Source: Rubrobacter tropicus
GTDB taxonomy: Bacteria > Actinomycetota > Rubrobacteria > Rubrobacterales > Rubrobacteraceae
Assembly: GCF_011492945.1 (NCBI RefSeq)
Contig: NZ_CP045119.1
Location: forward strand, 3,720,001 to 3,784,000
Length of the DNA stretch: 64,000 nt
Direction: 5' to 3'
Shown: positions 16,282 to 25,547 of the stretch, piece after piece
How positions within the stretch are numbered: position 1 is the first letter of the stretch
Layout of the letters: each line of letters begins with the position of its first letter
The notes under the pieces: model-generated
Databases searched by the model: none
Told to the model about the DNA's origin: nothing
What the model saw: the letters and a program-made list of their open reading frames with translations, nothing else
Translations under genes and position numbers: made by a program

Positions 16282-17773
16282 GATGTAACTCCTCCTCGGA
16301 CTCCACATCCCTCCGCTTTAGCACCTGCTTTACGGTGCCGTCCTGGAGGACCAGAATCCGGTCGCTAACGGCCAACAGCTCGATAAGCTCCGAAGAGATC
16401 ACGATGATCCCCTTGCCCGAGTCGGCCAGGCCGCGGGCGATGTCCAGGATCTCGGTCTTCGCCGCTATGTCCACCCCGGCCGTCGGCTCGTCCATGACGA
16501 GCACCTCCGGTTCGGCCGCCAGCCACTTGGCGATGACGACCTTCTGCTGGTTACCGCCGGAGAGCCGCCAGATGGGCTCGAAGATGGAGCCGACCTTGAT
16601 CCGCAACCTCTCGACGAAAGACCGCGCCGTCCGCTCCCCGCTCCGGTCGTCGACCACCCCGCCGCGCTGCAGGCGCGCGAGCAACGGCAGGAGCAAATTG
16701 TCCTTCAGGGAGTGGTCCAAGACGAGCCCCTGCAGGCGACGGTCCTCGGGGATCAGGGAGATGCCCGCGTCCATCGCGTCCCGGACGCCGCGGATGCTCA
16801 CCGGGCGGCCACGCACCAGGATCTCGCCGCCGTCCACCTTGTCTACCCCGAACAGGGCGCGGGCTATCTCCGTCCTGCCGCTCCCCATGAGGCCGGCGAG
16901 GCCCAGGATCTCGCCCGGGTACAACCTGAAGCTCACGTCCCGGAAGCGTCCCGCGGCGGAGAGATTTCTCACCTCCAGCAAGGGGGTCTCGGTCTGGTCG
17001 ACCTCGCGCTCCCGCCACTCGAATGCCGCCTCCATCTTCTCGCCGACGATGTGGTCTATGACCTCCTCTAGCGTCAGGTTGGAGACGTCGTCGGTGACGA
17101 CGTTGCGGCCGTTGCGCAGCACCGTTACCCGATCGGCCACTTGAAATACCTCTTCCATGCGGTGGGAGATGTAGACGATGGAGATGCCGCTCTCCTTGAA
17201 CTTCTTGATGAGGGCGAAGAGCGCCTCCGACTCGGTCTTGGTGAGCGAGGAGGTCGGCTCGTCCATGATGAGGATCTGGGCCTCCCGCGAGAGCGCCTTG
17301 GCGATCTCGGTTAGTTGCCAGTATCCGGTGGGCATGTTGCCCACGATGGCGCCGGGGTCTACGTCCTCCCCCATCTCGGCGAAGATCTCGCGGGTGCGGC
17401 GGCGGCTCTCCCGGTCGTCCAGGAGCCCGCCTTTGCTCCGCGGCTCGCTGTTCAGGAAGATGTTCTCTGCCACGCTGAGAGTCGGTATCAGGCTGAACTC
17501 CTGGAAGATCATCGCGATCCCGTTCTCCTGAGCCTCCTGGGGAGACCGGATCTGGACCGGCGCGTCATCCACCTTCACCTCTCCCCCATCCGGCGCGTGG
17601 ACGCCCTCCAGGATCTTCATCAACGTCGATTTACCGGCGCCGTTGCCGCCCATCAGCGCGTGGACCTCGCCCTTGCGAAGCTCGAAGTCCACGCCGTGTA
17701 GCACGGCGTTGCCGCCGAACGCCTTGACGATGCCCTTGAGCTCTACCGCCAACCCTTCTCGACTCACCGTCAC
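16262..17773 (-). CDS. Sugar ABC transporter ATPase, double cassette (RbsA type)
   Basis: 503 residues with two ABC domains, as in RbsA/MglA/XylG. Domain 1 has Walker A GGNGAGKSTLM, Walker B ILIMDEPTSSL and the H-loop YISHRMEEVF. Domain 2 has a modified P-loop (GLMGSGRTEIARAL), signature LSGGNQQKVVIAKWL and Walker B VLVMDEPTAGVDI. The degenerate second site is normal for this subfamily. It energises the permease encoded by the overlapping downstream gene. The binding-protein gene ends 70 nt upstream. Confidence 0.94.
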   Translation of the reverse strand: MTVSREGLAVELKGIVKAFGGNAVLHGVDFELRKGEVHALMGGNGAGKSTLMKILEGVHAPDGGEVKVDDAPVQIRSPQEAQENGIAMIFQEFSLIPTLSVAENIFLNSEPRSKGGLLDDRESRRRTREIFAEMGEDVDPGAIVGNMPTGYWQLTEIAKALSREAQILIMDEPTSSLTKTESEALFALIKKFKESGISIVYISHRMEEVFQVADRVTVLRNGRNVVTDDVSNLTLEEVIDHIVGEKMEAAFEWREREVDQTETPLLEVRNLSAAGRFRDVSFRLYPGEILGLAGLMGSGRTEIARALFGVDKVDGGEILVRGRPVSIRGVRDAMDAGISLIPEDRRLQGLVLDHSLKDNLLLPLLARLQRGGVVDDRSGERTARSFVERLRIKVGSIFEPIWRLSGGNQQKVVIAKWLAAEPEVLVMDEPTAGVDIAAKTEILDIARGLADSGKGIIVISSELIELLAVSDRILVLQDGTVKQVLKRRDVESEEELHHAVQSA

Positions 17774-17842
17774 GACCTTTTCCTTTGTTCGACGATGTGG
17801 TGTGGGGCGGCAGAACGTACCTGCCGCCCCCCTATGGCCGGC

Positions 17843-19003
17843 CTACTCGGCGGCGGCTTCCTTGACCTGCTCCGGCGGCTCCTGGTTGTAGACCTCTTTC
17901 CAGGCGTCCAGTACGTTCTCGCCGGTCACGGGCAGGGCGGGAAGCGCCACGTAGGGGGGTGCCTCCTTGTCCAGGAGCGCGTACCCGGCCAGGTTCGCCT
18001 CGGCAACACCCTGCTCGTAAGGTCGCTGGGAGCCCAGGCCCTTGACGATCCCGCCGGAGGCGAGCTCTATCGCCATGGTGGTTCCCAGGTCTATCGTGGT
18101 GACGTTCAGGTCGGTGCGGCCGGAGTTGCGGGCGGCGGCGAGCACGCCCTCGGCCGGCACGTCCCACACGGCCCAGATGCCGTCGAGGTCCGCGTTCTTC
18201 GTCAGCATGGCGGAGGCGGCCTCCTCGGCCTGGCCCGCGAAGTCCGGGCCGGCGATGCCCTGGTCGGCGACGATCTCGATGTCCGGGTATTCCTCCTTTA
18301 TGGTCTTCTGGAAGGCCTCGTAGCGCTGCTGCGTGACGAAGAAGTCCGCTGCGTGGAAGATGGCGCCGACCTTGCCCTCGCCCCCTATGTTCGAGGCCAT
18401 GAGGTGCGCCGCGGCAACGCCGTTGCCGTAGTTGTCAGCCGACACGACGCTGGTGTAGTCCTTGCCCTGCTCGAAGCCATCAGGGACGTTGTCCATAAAG
18501 ACGAGCTCGACACCCTGCTCCCTCGCCTTCCTGTAGGCGTCGGCGGTCGCGACCGGGTCGGTCGGGATAGAGACTATGATGTCCGGGTTCTCGGCGAGCA
18601 CGGTCTCTATGTCCGAGACCTGCTTGCCGGGGTCGAAGTCCGCGTCCGTGGTGGAGATGACCTCGATGCCCATCTCCCCGAACCGGGTCTGGAGGGCGTC
18701 GATCTGAGCCCGGCTCCAGTCGTCGCCGCCGTAGTGCATCACGATGGCCGCAGTGGCGTTCATCCCCTTGATCTCTTCGAGCTCCGCGTCGGACAACTTT
18801 ATCTCGTCGGCTGGGGTCGGCTTCTCGCCGTAGGGGCCGGTGCTGAGGACCTTCCCCTCCAGGTTGTCAAGCGCCTTCTGCGCCCTGGGCAACTGCTCGG
18901 CGCTCCCCTGGCCTCCCCCGGAACCCGAGCCGCCGCACGCCGCCAACACCATCGCTATAGCCAGGATCATCACCCCGGCCGCGTATCCCTTGTTCTTGCT
19001 CAC
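17843..19003 (-). CDS. Sugar-binding lipoprotein of ABC importer
   Basis: 386 residues with a lipoprotein signal: basic start MSKNKGYAAG, hydrophobic core VMILAIAMVL and lipobox LAAC followed by a Gly/Ser-rich linker. The body is a type I periplasmic-binding fold (MNATAAIVMHYGGDDWSRAQ, IVSIPTDPVATADAYRKA, VELVFMDNVPDG), typical of ribose/xylose/sugar-alcohol binding proteins (Peripla_BP_4). It delivers a sugar to the permease/ATPase pair. Ligand cannot be read from the sequence. Confidence 0.93.
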   Translation of the reverse strand: MSKNKGYAAGVMILAIAMVLAACGGSGSGGGQGSAEQLPRAQKALDNLEGKVLSTGPYGEKPTPADEIKLSDAELEEIKGMNATAAIVMHYGGDDWSRAQIDALQTRFGEMGIEVISTTDADFDPGKQVSDIETVLAENPDIIVSIPTDPVATADAYRKAREQGVELVFMDNVPDGFEQGKDYTSVVSADNYGNGVAAAHLMASNIGGEGKVGAIFHAADFFVTQQRYEAFQKTIKEEYPDIEIVADQGIAGPDFAGQAEEAASAMLTKNADLDGIWAVWDVPAEGVLAAARNSGRTDLNVTTIDLGTTMAIELASGGIVKGLGSQRPYEQGVAEANLAGYALLDKEAPPYVALPALPVTGENVLDAWKEVYNQEPPEQVKEAAAE

Positions 19004-19024
19004 TTTTTCCTCCTTCGTGGTGCC

Positions 19025-20188
19025 CTAGGTTCGTTCGTCTACTCTTTCGTAGACGCTCTTGTTGAACTCTTTCACGGGGTCGGTGAAATCCCGGTACGGT
19101 TCGTCCCACGGGTCCTTGATCCCCCACCCGCGCCCTTTGTTCTCCACGTAGGCGCACCAGTGCCAGCCGAGGAACCAGGGCTCCCGGATAACCGCGCTGA
19201 TGGCCTCGACGTAGTCCTGGGCCCTGCCCCGCTGGTCCTCGATCCCGCTGACCCGGTGGGGGTTCATCTCCGTCGGGGTCCAGTTGCCGATGTCCGCGAT
19301 GATGACGGGCTTGCCGGCCTCCTCGTGCCAGCGCGCGAGGTCGTCGCGCATCTGGCGGCGCGACCCCTCGTTGGGCTCCGTGAAGTACTGCACCGACAGC
19401 ACGTCGACGAACGGGTTCATGGCGCGCAAAACCGAACTAGGTATGCCCTTGTTGCCGTTGTAGCGGTCTCCGAGGATCAGGTGGTTCGGGTCGTACCGTT
19501 TGATGTGCTTCGTTATCGTCTCGTAGTACTTCGTGGCGACGTCGAAGAGCTTCTCGTTGCGCGCCGCTTCGTCGAGCCCCTTGAGCTGCTCGAAGTCTTC
19601 GCCGCTCGCATGGGGCAACCAGGCCGGGATATCGACGAGAAAGTAGCCGATGAGGTTGCTGCTCTCGGCATGGTCGAAGCAGACATTCCTCGCGAGATAC
19701 TCGCAGTAGACGTCGAAGTCGTTCGAGTAGACGTCCCGGAAGGACGGCCTCCCGTTCCAGTCCTCTATCTCTTGAACGCGAAGCTGAAGAACGTACGGCA
19801 TGTTCGCGGCCTCGAAGTCCCGGGCGCTCCAACCCGTCGAAGAGTGGCCGAGGTCGATGGGATCCCCGAACCAGTCGAGCGCGACGCCCCAGTCGCCGCT
19901 TATGTACTCCTGAGTCCACCCGATGGTGTTGAAGCCCCAATCCTTCAGGTCCTTTACGACGCCTTCCCGAATCCACTTCTCCCTGGAACCGTACTTCTTC
20001 CTCCAGACGTCCGCGTTGTGCGGGTACTTGAGGTTCGACTCGTCGGCGTGGTTCAGCCCGACGGTCACGAAAGCGCCGCCGTCGGGGTCGACCATCCACC
20101 ACCGGTCGTTCGCCTGCTCGAGCCGGAAGTACCCCGTCCCTTGGAACCGCCTGCCATCGTTGCCGCCGTAGAAATCAAAACCCTGCAC
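19025..20188 (-). CDS. GH-A-fold glycoside-hydrolase-like protein (agarase-like)
   Basis: 387 residues, no signal peptide, so cytosolic. The start GTGYFRLEQANDRWWMVDPD, then GGAFVTVGLNH, is typical of agarase-like GH-A TIM barrels ('grWWlvdPdG.pF...GvNh'). The places where the two catalytic Glu usually sit read IGYFLVDIPAW and KPVIIADIGNW. Both canonical Glu appear replaced, the second by Asp. The protein may therefore be a lyase, a binding protein or a hydrolase with a different catalytic arrangement. It lies between the isomerase and the binding lipoprotein in the sugar operon. Confidence 0.75.
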   Translation of the reverse strand: MQGFDFYGGNDGRRFQGTGYFRLEQANDRWWMVDPDGGAFVTVGLNHADESNLKYPHNADVWRKKYGSREKWIREGVVKDLKDWGFNTIGWTQEYISGDWGVALDWFGDPIDLGHSSTGWSARDFEAANMPYVLQLRVQEIEDWNGRPSFRDVYSNDFDVYCEYLARNVCFDHAESSNLIGYFLVDIPAWLPHASGEDFEQLKGLDEAARNEKLFDVATKYYETITKHIKRYDPNHLILGDRYNGNKGIPSSVLRAMNPFVDVLSVQYFTEPNEGSRRQMRDDLARWHEEAGKPVIIADIGNWTPTEMNPHRVSGIEDQRGRAQDYVEAISAVIREPWFLGWHWCAYVENKGRGWGIKDPWDEPYRDFTDPVKEFNKSVYERVDERT

Positions 20189-20234
20189 GGCTACCGCCTC
20201 CGTTCCATTACCGGTCCTCTCGAAAATACGCGAC

Positions 20235-21044
20235 TCACGCCGTCACCTCGTCGAGGAACTTCTTGCTTATGCGCGCCCCTTCTTTCGGATCGTCGTAGGC
20301 GTCGAGCTCGACGGTGATCCAACCGTCGTACCCGACATCGTCCAGGGCGCGCATGATCCGCCCGAAATCCAGGCCTCCCTCCCCGAGCGGCAGGAAGTCG
20401 CCGTCAGCGTAGTCCTTGAGATGCACGTACTTGATGCGGTCCCCGTGGGTCCTTATGAGCTCCGCCGGGTCGCCGCCGCCGGCCTCGAGGTGCGCGGTGT
20501 CAGGGCAGAAGTTGACGCCGGTATGCTCGAAGGTCTTGGCGATCTGCTCCGGCGACTCCACGCAGGTACCGAGGTGCGGGTGGAAGCTCGCGATCAGACC
20601 GGCCTCGTCCGCGATAGAGACCACTTTTTCGAGCCCTTCACCCAGGAGCCGGTAGTCCTCTTCGCGGGTGCCGGAGGCACGGACCGCCCCGCCGCCGACG
20701 ACTAGGTGTTCGGCGCCGAGACCAGCCGCGAGCCGGGCCGCGCCCCGGATACGACTCAACTCATCCTCCAGGACATCCGGGTATATAAAGTTCGCCCCGG
20801 AGTAGACAGCGACCAGTTGCAGGCCGAGTTCTTCCATCGGCGCGCGCAACTCCTCCTCGCGCCCCGCGTACTGCACGAGGTTCCCGTCGAAGAGCTCGAC
20901 GCCTTCGTAACCGGCCGCGGAGACGTCGCGCAATGCCTCCTCGGTAGAGCCGTTTGCCAGGTAGTAGAGGTCCTTAACGCTGGTGACGCCGGCAGGGTGC
21001 CCTACCACCCCGCCCCAGGTGTTCGTGTGGTATGCGAGCTTCAT
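20235..21044 (-). CDS. Sugar phosphate isomerase/epimerase (TIM barrel, AP_endonuc_2 family)
   Basis: 269 residues starting MKLAYHTNTWGGVVGHPAGV. The barrel and metal ligands are visible: Glu in YEGVELFDGN, His in SFHPHLGTCVES, Asp/His in VNFCPDTAHLEAGG, and KYVHLKDYADGDFLPLGEG, with a late Glu in GWITVELDAY. These bind the divalent metal used for enediol isomerisation or beta-elimination. It starts 5 nt after the end of the GMC gene. In 3-keto-sugar pathways members of this family cleave or isomerise the keto-glycoside. Confidence 0.88.
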   Translation of the reverse strand: MKLAYHTNTWGGVVGHPAGVTSVKDLYYLANGSTEEALRDVSAAGYEGVELFDGNLVQYAGREEELRAPMEELGLQLVAVYSGANFIYPDVLEDELSRIRGAARLAAGLGAEHLVVGGGAVRASGTREEDYRLLGEGLEKVVSIADEAGLIASFHPHLGTCVESPEQIAKTFEHTGVNFCPDTAHLEAGGGDPAELIRTHGDRIKYVHLKDYADGDFLPLGEGGLDFGRIMRALDDVGYDGWITVELDAYDDPKEGARISKKFLDEVTA

Positions 21045-21048
21045 AGTG

Positions 21049-22716
21049 CTATGCCCCCTTTCCCGCGGTGGTTGTCGCCCTTCCGGACCCGCGCTGGCGG
21101 ACGACGTGCTCGGCGACCCGCCAGGCGTTCGCCATGATGGTGAGCGTCGGGTTGGCGCCGGTCGCGGTCGGGAACGGGCCGCCGTCCACGACGAACAGGT
21201 TGTCCACCTCGTGCGCCTGGCAGTACCTGTTCAGGACCGAGGTGTCCGGGTCGTCGCCCATGCGCGTGGTGCTGTGCTGGTGCGAGCAGTTGCCGGTCAC
21301 GCGTTCGGGGTAGACGCGGTACGTCTTCGTCGCCCCTGCAGCGTCCAGGATCTCCGCGTTGCGGTCTATGACCCAGCGGCCCATAGCCAGGTCGTTCTCG
21401 TGCGGATTGAGCGTGATGCGCGCGACGGGCAGACCCCAGGCGTCCTCGACTGTGTCGTCGAGCTCTACCCGGTTATCGTGCTGGGGCATGTCGTGGAGCA
21501 CCATGCCGACGGCGAAGCTGTGGTCGTAGTATTCGCGGTCCATCCGCTTGGCCTCGGCGCCCCACGCCGGACGGTCGGGCAAACTCCAGTTGATCGGCAG
21601 CGGTATACCGACGCCCGCCGCGGCGATGTGGCTGCCTCCCACGAAGCCGCGGGAGTCGTCGTGCTCGTAGAACTCGAAGGAGCTCGCGGCGACGTATCCG
21701 CCGCCGGCCCAGGCGTGGATCGGGTCGTCGAACACCCCGACCGCGGCGCTGTACTCGTGGAAGGTCGCGTTGCGCCCGACCAGATCGCTCCCGTTCGCCA
21801 GGCCGTTGGGGAAGCGCCCGGACCGCGAGAGCAGGAGCAGCCGCGCCGACTCCACCGCGCCGCAGCCGAGCATGAAGACGGCCGCCTCCTGCTCGATGAA
21901 GTCCCCGTCCGCGTCCTGGTAGATGGCGCTCTTCGCCCGGCCGTGCTCGTCGGTCGTGATCTCGTGCACGTAGCAGTCCGGACGCAGGTCGTAGCGGCCG
22001 GTCACCAGCGCCTGGGGCACCCAGACCGAGAGGGCGCTGGAGCGGGTCCCGGTCGGGTCGCCGTGCTGCTGCGCGAAGGCGCTCAGGGCCGTTGCCGGCC
22101 GGCCGTTGTAGGGTTCGGAGAGCGCCGCCATAGGCGTCGGGAACGAGTCGTAGCCGAGTTCGTTGCAGCCCTCGTGGAACTTCCGGGCGTAGTTGGTCGT
22201 CGGCATCGGCGGGGTTGGGTAGCCCTTGCTGCGCGGTGACTCGTACTTGTTCGCGCCGGCCTGCCCTGATACGCCGAAGGCCCACTCGACCTTCGTGTAG
22301 TACGGCTCCAGATCCTCGTAGGAGATGGGCCAGTCGACGAGCGTCGTGCCCGGCACCTCGCCCGCGACGGTCTTGAGCCGGAAGTCGTTCTCAGTGAAGC
22401 GCGGCAGCCAACCCTGCCAGTGGACTGTCCCGCCGCCGACCATCTGGGGGACTGGGCAGAAGAGTTCCTCGCGCGGCTCTTCGTCGTTCGACCCGCGGTA
22501 GGTGCGCGGGTTGAGGATCGGGTCGGGCCACAGATTGTAGCGGTTCACGTTGGCGAGCTCGTCGCCGCCGAAGCTCTCCTTCTTGCGGTAGGGTCCCCTT
22601 TCGAGGGCCACGACGTTTACGCCGCTCTCGGTCAGGACCTTCGCGGCGGTCCCGCCCGAGGCGCCCGCCCCGATGATGCAGACGTCCACCTTCTCCGGCT
22701 TGGGCTTACGAGCCAT
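21049..22716 (-). CDS. GMC-family FAD oxidoreductase
   Basis: 555 residues. The N-terminal FAD-binding motif is CIIGAGASGGTAAKVL; the C-terminal active-site region NCSHQHSTTRMGDDP carries the GMC catalytic His, followed by LFVVDGGPFPTATGANPTLT. This layout matches bacterial glucose/sugar dehydrogenase and glucoside 3-dehydrogenase large subunits. There is no Tat signal on this subunit. It overlaps the upstream small-subunit gene by 11 nt, so the two are almost certainly a complex that oxidises a sugar hydroxyl, probably to a keto sugar. Confidence 0.9.
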   Translation of the reverse strand: MARKPKPEKVDVCIIGAGASGGTAAKVLTESGVNVVALERGPYRKKESFGGDELANVNRYNLWPDPILNPRTYRGSNDEEPREELFCPVPQMVGGGTVHWQGWLPRFTENDFRLKTVAGEVPGTTLVDWPISYEDLEPYYTKVEWAFGVSGQAGANKYESPRSKGYPTPPMPTTNYARKFHEGCNELGYDSFPTPMAALSEPYNGRPATALSAFAQQHGDPTGTRSSALSVWVPQALVTGRYDLRPDCYVHEITTDEHGRAKSAIYQDADGDFIEQEAAVFMLGCGAVESARLLLLSRSGRFPNGLANGSDLVGRNATFHEYSAAVGVFDDPIHAWAGGGYVAASSFEFYEHDDSRGFVGGSHIAAAGVGIPLPINWSLPDRPAWGAEAKRMDREYYDHSFAVGMVLHDMPQHDNRVELDDTVEDAWGLPVARITLNPHENDLAMGRWVIDRNAEILDAAGATKTYRVYPERVTGNCSHQHSTTRMGDDPDTSVLNRYCQAHEVDNLFVVDGGPFPTATGANPTLTIMANAWRVAEHVVRQRGSGRATTTAGKGA

Positions 22717-23380
22717 GACCGTTTTCCTTCTTCCAGTCGATCTGTTCCTCCGCGAAGAAGGGCCGCGTCGTGTAGCGACCCGCGTGCGTCTCGGCCAGCG
22801 ACTCCGGGCCCTCGAACCCGATCAGCCTCCAGCCCACCCGGTCTCTGTTGCCGCCGTAGACGGGGTCCGAGTAGAAGCCCTGACGGGTGTGCAACGCCAG
22901 CAGTGGGAAGAAGTCGAGCTCGATCTCGGTGCTCGTCTGCTGCATCGCCGGCTCCGGCGGCGCCCCGTAGCCGGTGGCCACCTGCGCCTGTTCCAGATCC
23001 TTCTGCTGCTCGGGGCGCTCCATCTCGGCCAGCGCCTCGTCCTGCTGATCCTCTGAGAGCTCCACGAAGTCTCTGTCGAACCGAGCCCGGCTCCTGCGGT
23101 CCAGTTCTTCGATCCCCTCCGCGTACTTCCCGCGCAGGGCGTCTATGCGTTGCCTCCATGCCCCTGCGCGCTTGCCTTCTAGCTTCTCGAATCCGCTGCC
23201 GTCGGGCTTGGCGTAGACGTAATCTATGCCGGAGAGGTAGCGGTCGAGGAACTCTGCGGTCCCGGCCTCCCTAGCGCCGGGTTGGTCGTCAGTGGGGATG
23301 ATCCGCGCCATCGCCGCCTCTACCGTCGCCCACTGATGTTCGTCGAAGAAGAGCCGCCCCCCGTTTTCCTGTTCGCTCAT
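22706..23380 (-). CDS. Gluconate 2-dehydrogenase subunit 3-family protein
   Basis: 224 residues, helical, starting MSEQENGGRLFFDEHQWATV and EAAMARIIPTDDQPGAREAG, the usual start of the gluconate_2-dh3 family after the Tat signal. No signal peptide is present here, so the complex is likely cytosolic. It overlaps the alpha/beta hydrolase gene upstream (ATGA) and the GMC gene downstream, giving tight coupling. In known enzymes this subunit is needed for maturation and electron transfer of the GMC subunit. Confidence 0.88.
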   Translation of the reverse strand: MSEQENGGRLFFDEHQWATVEAAMARIIPTDDQPGAREAGTAEFLDRYLSGIDYVYAKPDGSGFEKLEGKRAGAWRQRIDALRGKYAEGIEELDRRSRARFDRDFVELSEDQQDEALAEMERPEQQKDLEQAQVATGYGAPPEPAMQQTSTEIELDFFPLLALHTRQGFYSDPVYGGNRDRVGWRLIGFEGPESLAETHAGRYTTRPFFAEEQIDWKKENGHGS

Positions 23381-24267
23381 GCGCCGGACCCCTCACGGAA
23401 GAAGTCGAGGTATACCTGGGCCAGCTCCTCAGGACATTCCTCTGCGAGCTGGTGCCCCCAGGGGAGGACCACCCCGCGCACATCCTCGGCCACCTCCCTC
23501 ATCTGCCGCTCGTTGTCTTCGCCGATAAAGTCCTTGCCGCCGACGGCGAGCACGGGCATCTTCAGCTTCGTCTTCGCGGCCTCCCGGTTCTGATCGGCGT
23601 CTTCGAGCGTCGCCCGGTAGATCTCGAACATGCAGCGCAGGCCCCCGGGCGAGGAGTAGCAGCGGATGTATTCGTCGAGGGCGTCGGGGGTGATCGCGCT
23701 CGGGTCGTGGGTCTCGTGCTTGATGAAGTACGAGAAGTACTCCCGCTCCTTGCCCGTGATAAGGAGCTCTGGGAAGTCGGGCACGGAGTAGAAGTTGATG
23801 TGCCACAGCCAGACGTACGTCCGCACGTTCTCCGGCGTAAGGAACGAGTAGTCCTCGAGCCCGTAGCCCGGCAAGATCATCTCCTGGTAGACGAGCTGCT
23901 CGACCCGCTCCGGGTACTGCGCGGCCACCTGGTAGGCGGTCGACGCCCCCCAATCCTCCCCGACGAGCCGGAACCGCTCGTACCCCAATTCGGTCGCGAG
24001 CTGGGCGATGTCCTCCGCCATGTTGCGCATGTCGTAGCCCGAGGTGGGGTGCTGGGAGTCCCCGAGACCTCGGAGGTCCGGCGCGATGACCGTGTAGTGG
24101 GGCGTGAGCAGCGGGATCACGTGCCGCCAGTGGTAGGAGGTCTTCGGGACACCGTGCAAAAGGAACACGGGGTCCCCGGACCCGGCAGTCATGTAGTGCA
24201 GTCGAACCCCGTTGGCTACGGCCCGGCCATGGGTGACGTTGTCCCCATTGTGATCTTTGATTCTCAT
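23377..24267 (-). CDS. Alpha/beta hydrolase (epoxide hydrolase/haloalkane dehalogenase type)
   Basis: 296 residues. The oxyanion motif is PVFLLHGVPKTSYHWRHVIP, and the nucleophile elbow GEDWGASTAYQVA has Asp, not Ser, as nucleophile. The cap domain contains the expected Tyr/Trp stretches, and the late catalytic His is in VVLPWGHQLAEECPEELA. An Asp nucleophile implies an ester intermediate, as in epoxide hydrolases and dehalogenases. It is the second gene of the sugar operon after the ROK regulator. Its substrate and link to sugar metabolism are unknown. Confidence 0.85.
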   Translation of the reverse strand: MRIKDHNGDNVTHGRAVANGVRLHYMTAGSGDPVFLLHGVPKTSYHWRHVIPLLTPHYTVIAPDLRGLGDSQHPTSGYDMRNMAEDIAQLATELGYERFRLVGEDWGASTAYQVAAQYPERVEQLVYQEMILPGYGLEDYSFLTPENVRTYVWLWHINFYSVPDFPELLITGKEREYFSYFIKHETHDPSAITPDALDEYIRCYSSPGGLRCMFEIYRATLEDADQNREAAKTKLKMPVLAVGGKDFIGEDNERQMREVAEDVRGVVLPWGHQLAEECPEELAQVYLDFFREGSGA

Positions 24268-24314
24268 CGGTACCCTCCTTCGGCATGTTTCGTCGCCCCT
24301 GTAACGCGATGGAC

Positions 24315-25547
24315 CTAATTGCGCACGGCGATCACCCCCTCCGCCGCCATCACGCTCGCGCCTACCACACCCGCGATGTCATCGAGCTCGCTCATTACGA
24401 CCGGCAGATTGCGTGTGGCGAGAGGCAGCGACCGCCGGTAGACGGAGCTGCGGATCTCGGCCAAAAGCGCGTTGCCTATGTGCGAGACGCCGCCCCCGAT
24501 CACAATGAGCGAGGGGTTGAGCACGCTCACGACCGACGCGAGCGTCTGGCCGACGAGGCCCCCGGTCCGCCGGATGACGTCGAGCGCGCACGCGTCGCCG
24601 CGCCTGGCCGCCTCACCGATGTCACGGGCGCTCAGCTCCCCCCCCTCGCCCACGATCCTCGCGAGCACCTCGGAGCGGCCGTCCCTGGCGCACCTCTCGG
24701 CCCGCGCGACCATCGCCGGGGCCGCCGCCATGGCCTCCAGGCATCCGCGGTTGCCGCAGGTGCAGGTGGGGCCGTCGGGGTCCACCATGACGTGGCCGAG
24801 GTCGCCGGCGCAGCCCTGAGGCCCGCGGTGAAGCCTCCCGCCGATGATGATCCCACTGCCTATCCCCGTCCCGATCTTGACGAAGATCATGTCCTCGACA
24901 CCCCTGCCGACCCCGCCCCAGTGCTCCCCCAAGGCCATGACGTTGACGTCGTTGTCCACGAAAACGGGTGCAGCGTACTCCCTGAGGAGCACCTCGCGGA
25001 TCGGGAACCGGTCCCAACCCGGCATGATCGGGGGCACGGTCAAAAGCCCGGTCGTCTGCTCGACGGGCCCGGGGAGGCCCAGGCCGACGGCCAGGATCTC
25101 CTCCCGGCCGGTTCCCTGCTCCTCCAAGAGCTCCGCAACCAGCGCCTTGACCCTCTCAAGCACGGGCTCAGGACCGAACCGGACGTCCGCGGGCTCGCCC
25201 CTGTAGGCTAGGATCTCGCTGCCCAAGGTCGTCAGCGCGACGTCCACGGAGGTCGCCCCCAAGTCGACGGCCACTATCAGCCCAGCCGAGCGGGGGATGC
25301 CGAGCAAGGACGACCGTCGCCCCCCGTCGGACTCCGCGAGGCCCTCCTCGGCGAGGAACCCCGCCTCGATGAGCCCCGCAACCTCGGCCGAGATCTTGCC
25401 GCGGGTGGCCTTCAGGGCCGCGGTCAACTGCGCCCTGGAAACCGGCTTGGCCTCCGCGTGAACGTGCGCCATGATGCCTGCCTGGACCCCGCTGCCCACG
25501 AGCGGATAACGCGTACTGGCCTGCCCGGCTGCGGCTTCGTCGCCCAT
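24315..25547 (-). CDS. ROK-family transcriptional regulator
   Basis: 410 residues. The N-terminal ~75 residues form a winged helix-turn-helix (SRAQLTAALKATRGKISAEV, AGLIEAGFLAEEG). Then a ROK sugar-binding/kinase-like domain: VAVDLGATSVDVALT (phosphate loop 1), GLGLPGPVEQTTG, FVDNDVNVMALGEHWGG and the zinc-binding CTCGNRGCLEAMA. ROK repressors respond to sugars. As the first gene of the minus-strand operon it probably controls the ten downstream sugar genes; no operator could be assigned. Confidence 0.92.
   Translation of the reverse strand: MGDEAAAGQASTRYPLVGSGVQAGIMAHVHAEAKPVSRAQLTAALKATRGKISAEVAGLIEAGFLAEEGLAESDGGRRSSLLGIPRSAGLIVAVDLGATSVDVALTTLGSEILAYRGEPADVRFGPEPVLERVKALVAELLEEQGTGREEILAVGLGLPGPVEQTTGLLTVPPIMPGWDRFPIREVLLREYAAPVFVDNDVNVMALGEHWGGVGRGVEDMIFVKIGTGIGSGIIIGGRLHRGPQGCAGDLGHVMVDPDGPTCTCGNRGCLEAMAAAPAMVARAERCARDGRSEVLARIVGEGGELSARDIGEAARRGDACALDVIRRTGGLVGQTLASVVSVLNPSLIVIGGGVSHIGNALLAEIRSSVYRRSLPLATRNLPVVMSELDDIAGVVGASVMAAEGVIAVRN

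Noticed and set aside
17795-20317. An 840-codon open frame on the plus strand
   Set aside because: It lies antisense to the binding lipoprotein and GH-like genes, whose motifs are clear. Long antisense frames are common at this GC content.
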